Below are positions 1 to 7,837 of a stretch of 64,000 nucleotides of DNA, one piece after another. Origin of the DNA: Clostridia bacterium (lineage in GTDB: Bacteria > Bacillota > Clostridia > Oscillospirales > CAG-272); contig JAFYBN010000005.1 in assembly GCA_017540175.1 (NCBI GenBank), positions 1 through 64,000 of the forward strand, written 5' to 3'. Each line of letters begins with the position of its first letter. Position 1 is the stretch's first letter. Both the position numbers and the translations under genes were made by a program. The notes under the pieces were generated by a model. It was not told where the DNA came from, ran no database searches, and saw only the letters and a program-made list of their open reading frames with translations.

Positions 1-44
1 CTGAAAAGGTGAGAGGAGCACAGATGTAATGGCCAATGGGCCCC

Positions 45-460
45 GCACGGGGGGACCTGCGGCCTGAGCTGGTCCCCCCGTGCCGCCGTCCGCGTAGGAC
101 AATTTCAAATCCGTAATTCCCAAACGCGAAGCGTTTGTTCCTAAAATGCGCTCTTCGTTGCTCAAAGAAGCCCTCTCCGTCACGCCTGCGGCATGCCACC
201 TCTCCCGGAGGGAGAGGCAAGGGGAAAGCCCTCTCCCTGAGCTATGGCATGAAGCAATAGGGAAGCGCGACTCCCTCAGCCAGCTTCGCTGGCAGCTCCC
301 TCATGTGCGACTGCGTCGGCACAAGGGAGCCTTACGCAGGTTCAGCGTTCAGCCTCTCTTGTGCGAGTGCGACTGCGTCAGTACGGCAGCCGCACCGGCG
401 AGGCAAGGGAACTGCGTTCTCATTGATGCGGTTTCAGCAGCCCCCGCGCAGCGAGTTCGG
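45..460 (+). repeat. Composite multi-hairpin repeat, copy 1
   Basis: This gene-free stretch holds a chain of inverted repeats. A 13-bp perfect stem lies at 45-57/71-83 around a loop containing GGCCTGAG. It is followed by a small GTCC/GGAC hairpin near 89-100, an AAACGC/GCGTTT hairpin at 122-136, and a CCTCTCCC/GGGAGAGG palindrome near 199-217. The blocks 45-226 and 402-440 match, in opposite orientation, the sequence at 18447-18632; the roughly 175 bases between them are missing from that second copy. The short open frames here (for example 146-499) look like chance readings of repeat DNA. Function is unknown. Confidence 0.75.
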
Positions 461-557
461 AAACGCGATATTCCCTTCTCCCGCTTCCCCGTTTATTGAT
501 TATTGAGCGAAAGCAACAGAATATTTGACATAAAGCTGTAAATTTGACGAATCCGCC

Positions 558-585
558 TTGACTTCCGCCGCGAAATCAGTATAAT
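558..585 (+). promoter_or_regulatory. Sigma-A-type promoter for the HerA-like gene
   Basis: TTGACT at 558-563 and TATAAT at 580-585 are separated by 16 bases, about 55 bases before the start codon at 640. This is a near-consensus housekeeping promoter. Confidence 0.65.
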
Positions 586-639
586 ATATCATAGACAGAT
601 TTTTGAATCAATTCAGTACGTACAATAAAGGAGCGCTGC

Positions 640-2205
640 ATGTACGAAAACGGCAAACTCTATATGGGCCTCTCCGACCCGGACCGTGAACGGGTCTATA
701 TGCACCTTTCGCAGTCCAACCGCCACGGGCTGATCGCCGGCGCGTCCGGCACGGGAAAAACCGTCACCATGAAGGTCATGGCGGAATCCTTTTCCGACGC
801 TGGCGTCCCCGTCTTCCTCTGCGACGTCAAGGGCGACGTCTCAGGCCTTGCGGAGCCCGGCGCGGACAGCGCGGGAATGCAGAAGCGCATCGACAAATTC
901 GGCATCCGCGACGTGTTTGAATACCGCCCCTACCCCGTCTGCTTCTGGGACATCTACGGACGCGGCGGCCATCCCATCCGCACCACGGTGTCGGATATGG
1001 GCCCCGAGATCCTCGCCCGCATCCTCGGGCTGACCGACGTGCAGGAGGGCGTGCTCAACATCATCTTCCGCATCGCGGACGAGCACGGGCTTTCCCTCAT
1101 CGACCTGAAGGACCTGCGCGCCATGATCCAGTACGTGACCGAGCGCCGCGCGGATTTCTCCGCGCAGTACGGCAATATGGCGCCCCAGTCCCTCTCCTCC
1201 ATCATCCGCGCGCTCATCCCGCTGGAGGATCAGGGCGGCGACGAATTCTTCGGCGAGCCCATGCTCGACATCACCGACTGGATCCGCACCGACGCGAACG
1301 GTCACGGGGTCATCAACATCCTCCACGCCGTGGAGACGATCCGCTATCCGAAGCTCTACGCCGCCTTTTTGCTCTGGATGATGGCGGAGCTCTTCGAAAA
1401 CCTGCCGGAGATCGGCGACCCCGAAAAGCCCACCATCGTCTTCTTCTTCGACGAGGCGCACCTGCTCTTCAGCGGCGCGCCGAAATCCCTGATCCAGAAG
1501 ATCGAGCAGACCGTGAAGCTCATCCGCTCGAAGGGCGTGGGCATTTATTTCGTCACCCAGTCCCCGTCCGACGTGCCGGACAGCGTGCTCGCCCAGTGCT
1601 CGAACCGCGTTCAGCACGCCCTGCGCGCCTATACCCCCGCCGAACAGAAGGCGGTCCGCACGGCGGCGCAGACCTTCCGCCCCAATCCCGCCTTCAAGAC
1701 CGAGGAGGTCATCATGGAACTCGGGACGGGCGAGGCGCTCGTCTCCTTCCTTGACGAAAAGGGCGTGCCGCAGATCGTGACCAAAACCGCGATCCTCTGC
1801 CCGCAGTCCCTCATGGCGCCCTGCGCCGAAGCGACGAAGACCCGCATCATGGCGCAGTCCCAGTTCGGCTTCAAGTACGACCGTCCCGTCGACAACGAAA
1901 GCGCCTACGAAATGCTCGGCGAAATGGCAAAGGAGCAGGCGCGGCGCGAAGAGATCGAACGGGAAAAGGCGCAGCTTGAGGCGGAACGGAAGAAATTCGA
2001 GGCGGAACAGGAAAAAGCCGCCCGCGAGGCCGAAAAAGCCGCGCAGAAGGAAGCCGAAAAGAAAGCGAAGGAAGCTGAGAAAAAGAAAGCCGCCGAGCAG
2101 AAAAAGAAGGACCGGATCAAATCGAAGATCGAATCGCAGGTCATTTCCACGGGCGGTCAGCTCCTGAGAAAGGGGCTGTTCGGCATCCTCTCAAAGAGAC
2201 GCTGA
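640..2205 (+). CDS. HerA/DUF853-family ATPase (YjgR-like)
   Basis: The 521-residue protein has a Walker A motif, GASGTGKT, near residue 36 and a Walker B-like FFFDEAH near residue 275, followed by a TQSP sensor-like segment. This arrangement matches the DUF853/HerA-like P-loop ATPases of the FtsK/HerA superfamily, whose cellular role is poorly defined. The last 90 residues are a highly charged Glu/Lys/Ala helix, probably a coiled coil, ending in a basic segment with IKSKIESQVISTGGQLLRKG. The length is normal for the family. An AAGGAG ribosome binding site precedes the ATG at 640. The gene stands alone behind its own promoter, with 72 bases before the next gene. The family call is firm; the substrate cannot be read from the sequence. 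Confidence 0.88.
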   Translation: MYENGKLYMGLSDPDRERVYMHLSQSNRHGLIAGASGTGKTVTMKVMAESFSDAGVPVFLCDVKGDVSGLAEPGADSAGMQKRIDKFGIRDVFEYRPYPVCFWDIYGRGGHPIRTTVSDMGPEILARILGLTDVQEGVLNIIFRIADEHGLSLIDLKDLRAMIQYVTERRADFSAQYGNMAPQSLSSIIRALIPLEDQGGDEFFGEPMLDITDWIRTDANGHGVINILHAVETIRYPKLYAAFLLWMMAELFENLPEIGDPEKPTIVFFFDEAHLLFSGAPKSLIQKIEQTVKLIRSKGVGIYFVTQSPSDVPDSVLAQCSNRVQHALRAYTPAEQKAVRTAAQTFRPNPAFKTEEVIMELGTGEALVSFLDEKGVPQIVTKTAILCPQSLMAPCAEATKTRIMAQSQFGFKYDRPVDNESAYEMLGEMAKEQARREEIEREKAQLEAERKKFEAEQEKAAREAEKAAQKEAEKKAKEAEKKKAAEQKKKDRIKSKIESQVISTGGQLLRKGLFGILSKRR

Positions 2206-2277
2206 AAACCCCGCCGCACGATCCCGTCACGCAGAACCGGCAATCCCGGAAACTCGTAAACAGAAAAGGAAAGCGCT

Positions 2278-3867
2278 ATGAAAAAAATCACCGTCATTCT
2301 CTCCCTTCTCCTCGCCGCGGCGCTCCTCGCTCTCCCCGCCTCCGCGGACTATGAGCGGATCCGCGTCTATACCGGCCAGTTCGCCGACGTCAGCACGGAA
2401 GCGTGGTATTACGGAAACGTCGCGAACGCCTACGAGCTCGGCATCCTCGCCGGACGCTCCGCGTCGGAGTTCGCGCCGGACGAGCCGGTCACCATCGCCG
2501 AGACCATCAAGCTCGCCGCCGTCTGCCATCAGCTCCTGACGAAGGGCGTCATCGACCCCGACGTCTTCGACGAAAGCGAGGGCGAGCACTGGTACGACAC
2601 CTACATCAGCTACGGCTATCCCCGCGGGATCGTTACCGAGGACTATGAGGATTACAACGAAAAAGCGCCCCGCTGCGTCGTCGCGATCCTGTTCAACCGC
2701 GCTCTCTCCGCCACGGGTACGCTCCCGGAGGTGATCAACGAGATCGAATACGGCGGACTGCGCGACATTCCGAACGACGCCTGGTATTACTACGCCGCGT
2801 ACCGCATGTACCGCTGGGGCATCCTCGCCGGGGATGACAAAGGCAACATCAATCCCGAAAACTCGATCAGCCGCGCCGAAATGTCCGCCGTCGTGACCCG
2901 GACCGTGAATCCCGCCATGCGCGTGAAGATCGATTCCGGCAAAGCGACCGCGGTGGGAACCTCCGAGGTCCCGTCCGGAACCGAAACGCCCGCCGTGACC
3001 GGCGACAGCGGAACCACCGTCGATCCGCGCGGCTGGCTCTGCCTCTATTCCGGCACGACTTCCCCGAAGGAAGGATCCCTGCCCGGCTTCGCCGCCGAAT
3101 TCTCCATCCGGGACGGCGTTCCGGTAATCGACGCGTCCTCCGCGCTCGAATACGTCAACGAAGTGATCGTCGAGAAGGACAATATCTCCTTCCGGCTCTA
3201 TAAAAACGCCGGGTATGAGGCGTTTGCCTCCACCCGCGCCGCCCTCGAGGAAGCCGCCGTCGGCGCGAACGGCTCCGCCGTGCGCAACGGTCTCGACGTT
3301 TACACGCGGATCAACGAGCTGCTCTATCTCTGGGCGGACGGCAAGCGCATGACGATCGCGGGGCTGTGGTACCGGGATTACGACGAATATACCGTCTACG
3401 CCTTCTACTTCGACGAGGCGCTCGATTTCAACACGGCCACGAAGTACCAGCTTGTCTGCGGCGCCCCCGGCGGCGACGCGCTCCGTCAGGCGGGCATGAC
3501 CGAGCTCGCTTCCCTCGTGGAGAACGCGTATTCCGTCGTCGCCAGCCAGACCGTGCAGGAGCAGCCCGAGGCTCCGGTGAGAAACGAGCTGTATGAAAAC
3601 GCCGTATCCGCCGCGAAGCTCTCCGCCGTCGACGTCCAGTTCGAGTACGAGGCGGACCGCTGCTTCATCCTCTACGGCGAGGGCCTGTACGGAACGGGCG
3701 CGGGCGACTTCCGCCTCATGTTCATCTATCGCGACGGCACCTCCCAGACCATCATCCAGCAGAAACTCGACAGCATCCGCGTCAGCTCCGCCGGCAAGGT
3801 CGTCTACTATACCCTTAAGGCGGCGGACGGCAAGACCATCCAGTACGGCGTGAATTTCGACGACTGA
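2278..3867 (+). CDS. Exported protein with S-layer homology (SLH) modules
   Basis: A typical signal peptide (MKKITVILSLLLAAALLALP, cleavage likely after ASA) is followed by SLH-type repeats. FADVSTEAWYYGNVANAYEL and LRDIPNDAWYYYAAYRMYRW show the conserved F/L-x-D-hydrophobic...W-Y pattern, and WGILAG plus SISRAEM-like segments close each unit. At least two, probably three, SLH units occupy residues 30-220. The remaining ~300 residues contain a Thr/Pro/Ser linker (about 220-250) and two regions without a recognisable domain. SLH modules usually bind pyruvylated secondary cell-wall polymer, so the protein is probably anchored to the cell wall. The ligand or activity of its C-terminal part is unknown. 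An AGGAAAG ribosome binding site precedes the ATG. Confidence 0.85.
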   Translation: MKKITVILSLLLAAALLALPASADYERIRVYTGQFADVSTEAWYYGNVANAYELGILAGRSASEFAPDEPVTIAETIKLAAVCHQLLTKGVIDPDVFDESEGEHWYDTYISYGYPRGIVTEDYEDYNEKAPRCVVAILFNRALSATGTLPEVINEIEYGGLRDIPNDAWYYYAAYRMYRWGILAGDDKGNINPENSISRAEMSAVVTRTVNPAMRVKIDSGKATAVGTSEVPSGTETPAVTGDSGTTVDPRGWLCLYSGTTSPKEGSLPGFAAEFSIRDGVPVIDASSALEYVNEVIVEKDNISFRLYKNAGYEAFASTRAALEEAAVGANGSAVRNGLDVYTRINELLYLWADGKRMTIAGLWYRDYDEYTVYAFYFDEALDFNTATKYQLVCGAPGGDALRQAGMTELASLVENAYSVVASQTVQEQPEAPVRNELYENAVSAAKLSAVDVQFEYEADRCFILYGEGLYGTGAGDFRLMFIYRDGTSQTIIQQKLDSIRVSSAGKVVYYTLKAADGKTIQYGVNFDD

Positions 3868-3875
3868 GGGAAGAT

Positions 3876-3917
3876 ACGCGGCTTTCTTTGAAAAAGAAAG
3901 CCTGGCAAAGAAACTTT
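3876..3917 (+). repeat. 3'-end hairpin element (GCGGCTTTCTTT family)
   Basis: GGCTTTCTTT pairs with AAGAAAGCC at 3880-3902, followed by CCTGGCAAAGAAACTTT. Related elements lie at about 13896-13921, 19093-19155, 33087-33130 and 61261-61354, all at or close to gene 3' ends. Confidence 0.7.
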
Positions 3918-3919
3918 AA

Positions 3920-3956
3920 GGGGTTAATGTATTGGCTGTGACAATACATTAACCCC
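3920..3956. terminator. Strong hairpin between convergent genes
   Basis: A 15-bp perfect stem (3920-3934 with 3942-3956, loop of 7) sits between the convergent SLH and phosphoesterase genes. The flanking T/A tract is weak, so it may act as a bidirectional terminator or an RNA-stabilising hairpin. Confidence 0.6.
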
Positions 3957-3980
3957 TGTCTTTGTCGGTAACGCGTACTC

Positions 3981-4739
3981 CTACTCCAAAATCTTCTCCG
4001 GCCTCCATCTGAGGCAGTCCCCGGACACGAGGCGGTAAAACACGCCGTTTTTCATGCCTTCGATGCTCGTGTGGAAATTATGCTCCCCGTGGCTGTGGGC
4101 GTAGATCACCTGCGACGCGCCGTATTCCTCAGCCATTTTGCAGAACCCGCTGGTTTTCTCGATCAGCGAGGTCGGCGGATAGTGCAGGAACAGGATGAAT
4201 TTCCGGTATCCCGCGCTTTTTGCCGCCTCGAACGAGGTACCGAGCCGCTCGAGCTCGCGCTTCACAAGCTCTCCGGCGCGCCGCTCTTCCTCCTCGTCCC
4301 AGCCGACGAGCCGACCGCGGCGATCAAGGTAGAACGGACCCTCGAAGCAGTACCCCTTCGTGCCGACCAGCGCCCAGTCGCCATAGGCGGCGAAATTGTT
4401 CTGCAGAAAGAAGAGCTCGTCCCCGTACTTCGCGTTCAGGGCGGGCGTTTTTTTCGCGTCCCAGAAGCGGTCGTGATTGCCGCGGAGCAAAATCTTCTTC
4501 CCCGGCAGGCAGGCGAGCCAGGCGAAATCCGGCGCGCATTCCTCCGCGTTTTTGCCGAAGCTGATGTCCCCCGCGAGCACGAGCGTGTCGTCGTCCGTGA
4601 GGAGGGAGAGGCAGTTTTGGCGGAAGACCGCTTCGCGGTTTTTCCAGATCCCGCCCGTCGGACCCGGACGGCTCCCCGACCCGCCGCGGGGCTTGACCCC
4701 GTAGGATAGATGCAGATCTCCGATCGCGTACAGCGCCAT
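3981..4739 (-). CDS. Calcineurin-like metallophosphoesterase
   Basis: The 252-residue protein shows the metallophosphoesterase signature in order: GDLHLSYG near the N-terminus (D-x-H metal ligands), LVLAGDISFGKNAEE (GD motif), LLRGNHDRFWD (GNHD) and VIYAHSHGEHN (GH motif) near residue 215. These are the two-metal-site ligands of the family. No signal peptide is present, so it should be cytoplasmic. It lies 76 bases downstream of the fucosidase gene with a hairpin in between, and has its own GAGGTG ribosome binding site, so it may be only partly co-transcribed with the carbohydrate operon. The substrate cannot be inferred. Confidence 0.88.
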   Translation of the reverse strand: MALYAIGDLHLSYGVKPRGGSGSRPGPTGGIWKNREAVFRQNCLSLLTDDDTLVLAGDISFGKNAEECAPDFAWLACLPGKKILLRGNHDRFWDAKKTPALNAKYGDELFFLQNNFAAYGDWALVGTKGYCFEGPFYLDRRGRLVGWDEEEERRAGELVKRELERLGTSFEAAKSAGYRKFILFLHYPPTSLIEKTSGFCKMAEEYGASQVIYAHSHGEHNFHTSIEGMKNGVFYRLVSGDCLRWRPEKILE

Positions 4740-4760
4740 GATGAATCACCTCGTCAAAAG

Positions 4761-4800
4761 GGGGGAATACGGCTTCTTCGCTTGGAAGCGGTGTTCCCCC
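4761..4800 (-). terminator. Hairpin downstream of the GH29 gene
   Basis: GGGGGAA (4761-4767) pairs with TTCCCCC (4794-4800), and an inner GGCTTC/GAAGC pair repeats the theme of the GGCTTTCTTT element family. It lies between the GH29 and metallophosphoesterase genes and is a plausible attenuator or terminator. Confidence 0.5.
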
Positions 4801-4815
4801 TTTGATGCTTAATGC

Positions 4816-5781
4816 TTACCTCCGCATCCAGCCCGCGGGCAGGTCGGTGATTTCGTCGGGCAGAACGAGCTTCTTGCCGACCTCATCGAAGGCTGCGGCA
4901 AGGCTCGGCTCGATCACGCCGTCCGGATCGGGACTTAAGTTGTTCATGAAGTTCACGTTTTTCGCGAAGCAGTCGTGCGCCAGCCCCACGAGCCAATCCG
5001 AAGAGCGCGGCGGATCCGTGCGGTCCTCGTCCCGCCAGAACCATGTCTTCGTCATCTTCTGGCAGAGGATGCCGGGACCGGCGAACTCTCCCTCGAGCTT
5101 CTGTCCCGCCCCGCCCTCGTAGAAGCAGATATCGGAATGCCCGATGTCCTTCGTCCATCCGATGCACAAAGAGAGGCAGTTCGGCTGGAGGCTCTTCACA
5201 AGCCCGTCGATCTCCTCGAACGGAAGGATCTCGTAGCTCGGGCCGCCCCATGGGGAGCCCCACCCGTCGAACATGAGGAAGGGGATCTCGCCGTAATTCG
5301 TCAAGAGCTCCGTGAGCTGACCTTTGATCATCGCCTTCTGCTCCTCCGTGCAGCCTTTCCGCCCGATCCCGGCGGTGAGATCGAGGATCGAGAAATAAAG
5401 CCCGGCGACGATCCCCGCCTCGCGGAACGCGCTCAGGTATTGTGCCACCACGTCGGTCGTGTTCGAGGCGTTCTTCACGGAGTGGGAGGAATACTCCGTC
5501 TTCCAGGTGCAGAAGCCCTCGTGGTGCTTCGCGGTGTACGCGGAAAACCGCGCGCCGCCCGCCTTCGCGATCCTCGCCCACGCCCGGCAGTCGAGCTTTT
5601 TCGGGTTCCAGCATTTTTCGTCAAAGGGGTAGAGCCGCGGCTTGCCCCTGTTTTCGTGATCGATTTCCCAGTCGATCACGTCGGCGCTCGCATGAAACTG
5701 CGCCGTCGCGCTGTTCCAATGGATGAAGGTGCCCATGCGGAGATTGATGAAATCCCTCTGCAGTTTTTCGAGATGCGTCAT
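4816..5781 (-). CDS. Alpha-L-fucosidase-like glycoside hydrolase (GH29)
   Basis: GH29 enzymes remove alpha-L-fucose with retention. The N-terminus has the family start pattern (FINLRMGTFIHWNSATAQFH), then YTAKHHEGFCTWKTEYSSHS, and FLMFDGWGS near residue 175, where the Asp of the WFDG-type motif is the expected nucleophile. At 321 residues it consists of the TIM barrel only and lacks the C-terminal beta-sandwich of many GH29 proteins. There is no signal peptide. An AAGGAG ribosome binding site precedes the start, 41 bases after the GH43 gene, so it is the last hydrolase of the operon. The acid/base residue cannot be assigned by eye, so the exact linkage is open. Confidence 0.8.
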   Translation of the reverse strand: MTHLEKLQRDFINLRMGTFIHWNSATAQFHASADVIDWEIDHENRGKPRLYPFDEKCWNPKKLDCRAWARIAKAGGARFSAYTAKHHEGFCTWKTEYSSHSVKNASNTTDVVAQYLSAFREAGIVAGLYFSILDLTAGIGRKGCTEEQKAMIKGQLTELLTNYGEIPFLMFDGWGSPWGGPSYEILPFEEIDGLVKSLQPNCLSLCIGWTKDIGHSDICFYEGGAGQKLEGEFAGPGILCQKMTKTWFWRDEDRTDPPRSSDWLVGLAHDCFAKNVNFMNNLSPDPDGVIEPSLAAAFDEVGKKLVLPDEITDLPAGWMRR

Positions 5782-5822
5782 ACTGCGCTCCTTTTCTGAA
5801 AATTAGATATTTTTGAACCTCT

Positions 5823-6746
5823 TCAATCGATCCCTTTCACCCCGCCGCACTTTTCGACGAGGGGGATCGTGCCGTCTTCGTTGTAGGTGAATTCCGCGAC
5901 GCAGACCGAGCGGTGGAAGAGACTCCCGCCCGGCAGCTCGTCGGTGTGGTAGAAGAGATAGGAATGTCCCTTGAAGTCGCAGATCCCGGGGTGATTCGTG
6001 AAGCAGGGCCCCTCCTCCATGATGACCCCGCGCCAGACCCACGGACCCGTCGGGCTCTCCGCGGTGGAATAGGCGAAGTGCTCGTTGTGTCCCCTGCCCT
6101 CTCCGAACGCGGCGTAGACCATGTAGTAGATCTCGCCCCGCTTGTAAAACCACGGTCCCTCGCCGTAGGAGGTCCCCGTCATGTGCCCGCCCTTGCCGAA
6201 GGACTCGGGCGTCATCGGCATTTTCAACACACCGACCTCTTCGTTGTAGGAGACCATGTCCTCGTTCAGAAGGACGCAGCGCAGCTCGGGATTGCCGAAA
6301 TAGAGGTACGCCTGCCCATCATCGTCCAAAAAGACCGTGGGGTCGATGTCGTTCCAGTCCCCTTCGTCGACGAGAGGATGCCCGAGGTCGACGAACGGTC
6401 CCGTGGGGGAATCCGAGACGCCCACCGCGATCGCCATGCCGCCGCCCGTCTTGTGCACGGGGCAGTAGAGATAGAATTTGCCGCCCCGCCCGATGCACTG
6501 GGGCGCCCAAGCCCGGTCGTCCGCCCACGCGATGTCGTCGAGGGAGAAGACCTTGCCGTGGTCGGTCCAGTTCACCATGTCCTTTGTGGAAAAGCACCGC
6601 CAATCGACCATGGTATAGAAATTGCGCTTTAATTCGTCCTCGTCGTGGGTCGTATAGAGATACAGGGTGTCCCCCCAGACCATCGGCGCGGGGTCGGCGG
6701 TATAGAGGGAGCGGATGATGGGATTTTTGCTCACGGTTTCCTTCAT
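5823..6746 (-). CDS. GH43-family glycoside hydrolase
   Basis: The start at 6746 is chosen because AAGGAGAG lies just upstream; the open frame extends further without such a site. The 307-residue protein is a five-bladed propeller with the three GH43 acidic residues in order: SLYTADPAP (general base Asp) near residue 15, DIDPTVFLDDDGQAYLYFGN (pKa-modulating Asp) near 130, and YGEGPWFYKRG (general acid Glu) near 190. GH43 enzymes act on arabinosides, xylosides or galactans; specificity cannot be told from the motifs. No signal peptide. Its 5' side is a 145-base spacer with a stable hairpin at 6804-6826. Confidence 0.87.
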   Translation of the reverse strand: MKETVSKNPIIRSLYTADPAPMVWGDTLYLYTTHDEDELKRNFYTMVDWRCFSTKDMVNWTDHGKVFSLDDIAWADDRAWAPQCIGRGGKFYLYCPVHKTGGGMAIAVGVSDSPTGPFVDLGHPLVDEGDWNDIDPTVFLDDDGQAYLYFGNPELRCVLLNEDMVSYNEEVGVLKMPMTPESFGKGGHMTGTSYGEGPWFYKRGEIYYMVYAAFGEGRGHNEHFAYSTAESPTGPWVWRGVIMEEGPCFTNHPGICDFKGHSYLFYHTDELPGGSLFHRSVCVAEFTYNEDGTIPLVEKCGGVKGID

Positions 6747-6803
6747 GTTTGCCTCTCTCCTTCTTCTGTTAATTACTTTGCCTCCTGCGGACGGGGCGCT
6801 GCC

Positions 6804-6826
6804 CGGTTTCATCTTCGATGAAACCG
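6804..6826 (-). promoter_or_regulatory. Intercistronic hairpin in the carbohydrate operon
   Basis: CGGTTTCATC and GATGAAACCG form a perfect 10-bp stem with a 3-base loop in the 145-base gap between the propeller hydrolase and GH43 genes. It could protect RNA ends or attenuate transcription. No promoter was recognised in this gap. Confidence 0.45.
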
Positions 6827-6891
6827 AACACCCATGCCGCCTTCCCCAAAAGGCGGGCGAAAGCTTTTATACGGCTTTGCGGCAAGCCCTA

Positions 6892-7806
6892 TTATTCCGT
6901 CCGCAGCGCGAACCCGTCCCCGGTGAACGAGAGCTCTGCGCGGGAGAGGATCCACGTCTTCCCGCCGTCGGGAGAGCCCTGATAAAAGAGATGGATCCGC
7001 CCGTCGTCGTCGCGGAAGACGTAGGGATGCCCGCTTTCCGACGCGTTCCACGAGCCCGGCTCCCCATTCCGCAGAAAGGGCTCGTCCGAGACCCGCCGGA
7101 ACCGGACGCCGTCGTCCGAGACCGCAAGCCCGATCTGCTGGGGACTGCAGTTGTACGCGCCGCCATAGAACATCCACACGCGCCCGCCCGCCTCGATCGC
7201 CGCCGGGGCCTCGATGCAGTCCTTTTCCCACGGCAGAGTCGGCTCGAGGATGGGGGCGGGCATCTCCTCGCGGAAATCGTCCCGTCCGTACGCACAGCCG
7301 AGGGGCGCGGACGCGGCGCCGAGCATTTGCCGCTTCATGGCGCGGTCCCGCGTCGCGTAATAGAGCCAGAGCCGCCCGCGGAACACGACGACGTCCGCGT
7401 CGATCGCCCTTCCGCAGCACCAGCCGGAATCCGGCGCACCCTCCTCCCCGTCGGGCAAGCCCGCGGGGCGGAAAACCGGATTGGTCGGATCCTTCCGAAA
7501 GACGAGTCCGTCCTCCGAGACCGCGTGGCAAATGGCGTCGCGCGCCCAGTTGCCGTAGGTCTGGTAAAAGAGATGGAGCCTGCCGTCCAGTACGATGGCG
7601 CAGGGTGCGCCGGTCCCGTTCCGCTCACACTCCGTATCGAGCGGGATGGTTCCGGCGGGCGTCCAGTTTTCCATGTCGTCCGAGACCGCGATCGCGGTGC
7701 GCAGGGGTTTTTCCCCCGGAATATAGGCGGAATGATAGAGGAAAAACCGTCCCTTGAAGCGGACGACGGCGGGGTCCTTCGCAAATCCGTTCGGGGAATA
7801 AAACAT
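6892..7806 (-). CDS. Five-bladed beta-propeller glycosidase (GH43/GH32/GH117-like)
   Basis: The start at 7806 follows a GGGAGG ribosome binding site. The 304 residues carry repeated propeller strands (GRFFLYHSAY, GRLHLFYQTYG, GRLWLYYATRD, GRVWMFYGGAY, GRIHLFYQGS) with acidic residues in GFAKDPAVVR, RAIDADVVVF and KDCIEAPAAI. These are well placed to be the Asp/Asp/Glu triad of the GH43/62/32/68/117 superfamily, but the family is not resolved. It is cytoplasmic by lack of a signal peptide, lies 31 bases behind the GH36 gene, and is co-oriented with GH43 and GH29. Confidence 0.75.
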   Translation of the reverse strand: MFYSPNGFAKDPAVVRFKGRFFLYHSAYIPGEKPLRTAIAVSDDMENWTPAGTIPLDTECERNGTGAPCAIVLDGRLHLFYQTYGNWARDAICHAVSEDGLVFRKDPTNPVFRPAGLPDGEEGAPDSGWCCGRAIDADVVVFRGRLWLYYATRDRAMKRQMLGAASAPLGCAYGRDDFREEMPAPILEPTLPWEKDCIEAPAAIEAGGRVWMFYGGAYNCSPQQIGLAVSDDGVRFRRVSDEPFLRNGEPGSWNASESGHPYVFRDDDGRIHLFYQGSPDGGKTWILSRAELSFTGDGFALRTE

Positions 7807-7837
7807 AGAAACCTCCCGTAAATCTTGGATCACCTTG

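Noticed and set aside
146..499. 117-residue open frame in the first 500 bases
   Set aside because: It runs through the multi-hairpin repeat and changes with it; no start signal or domain.
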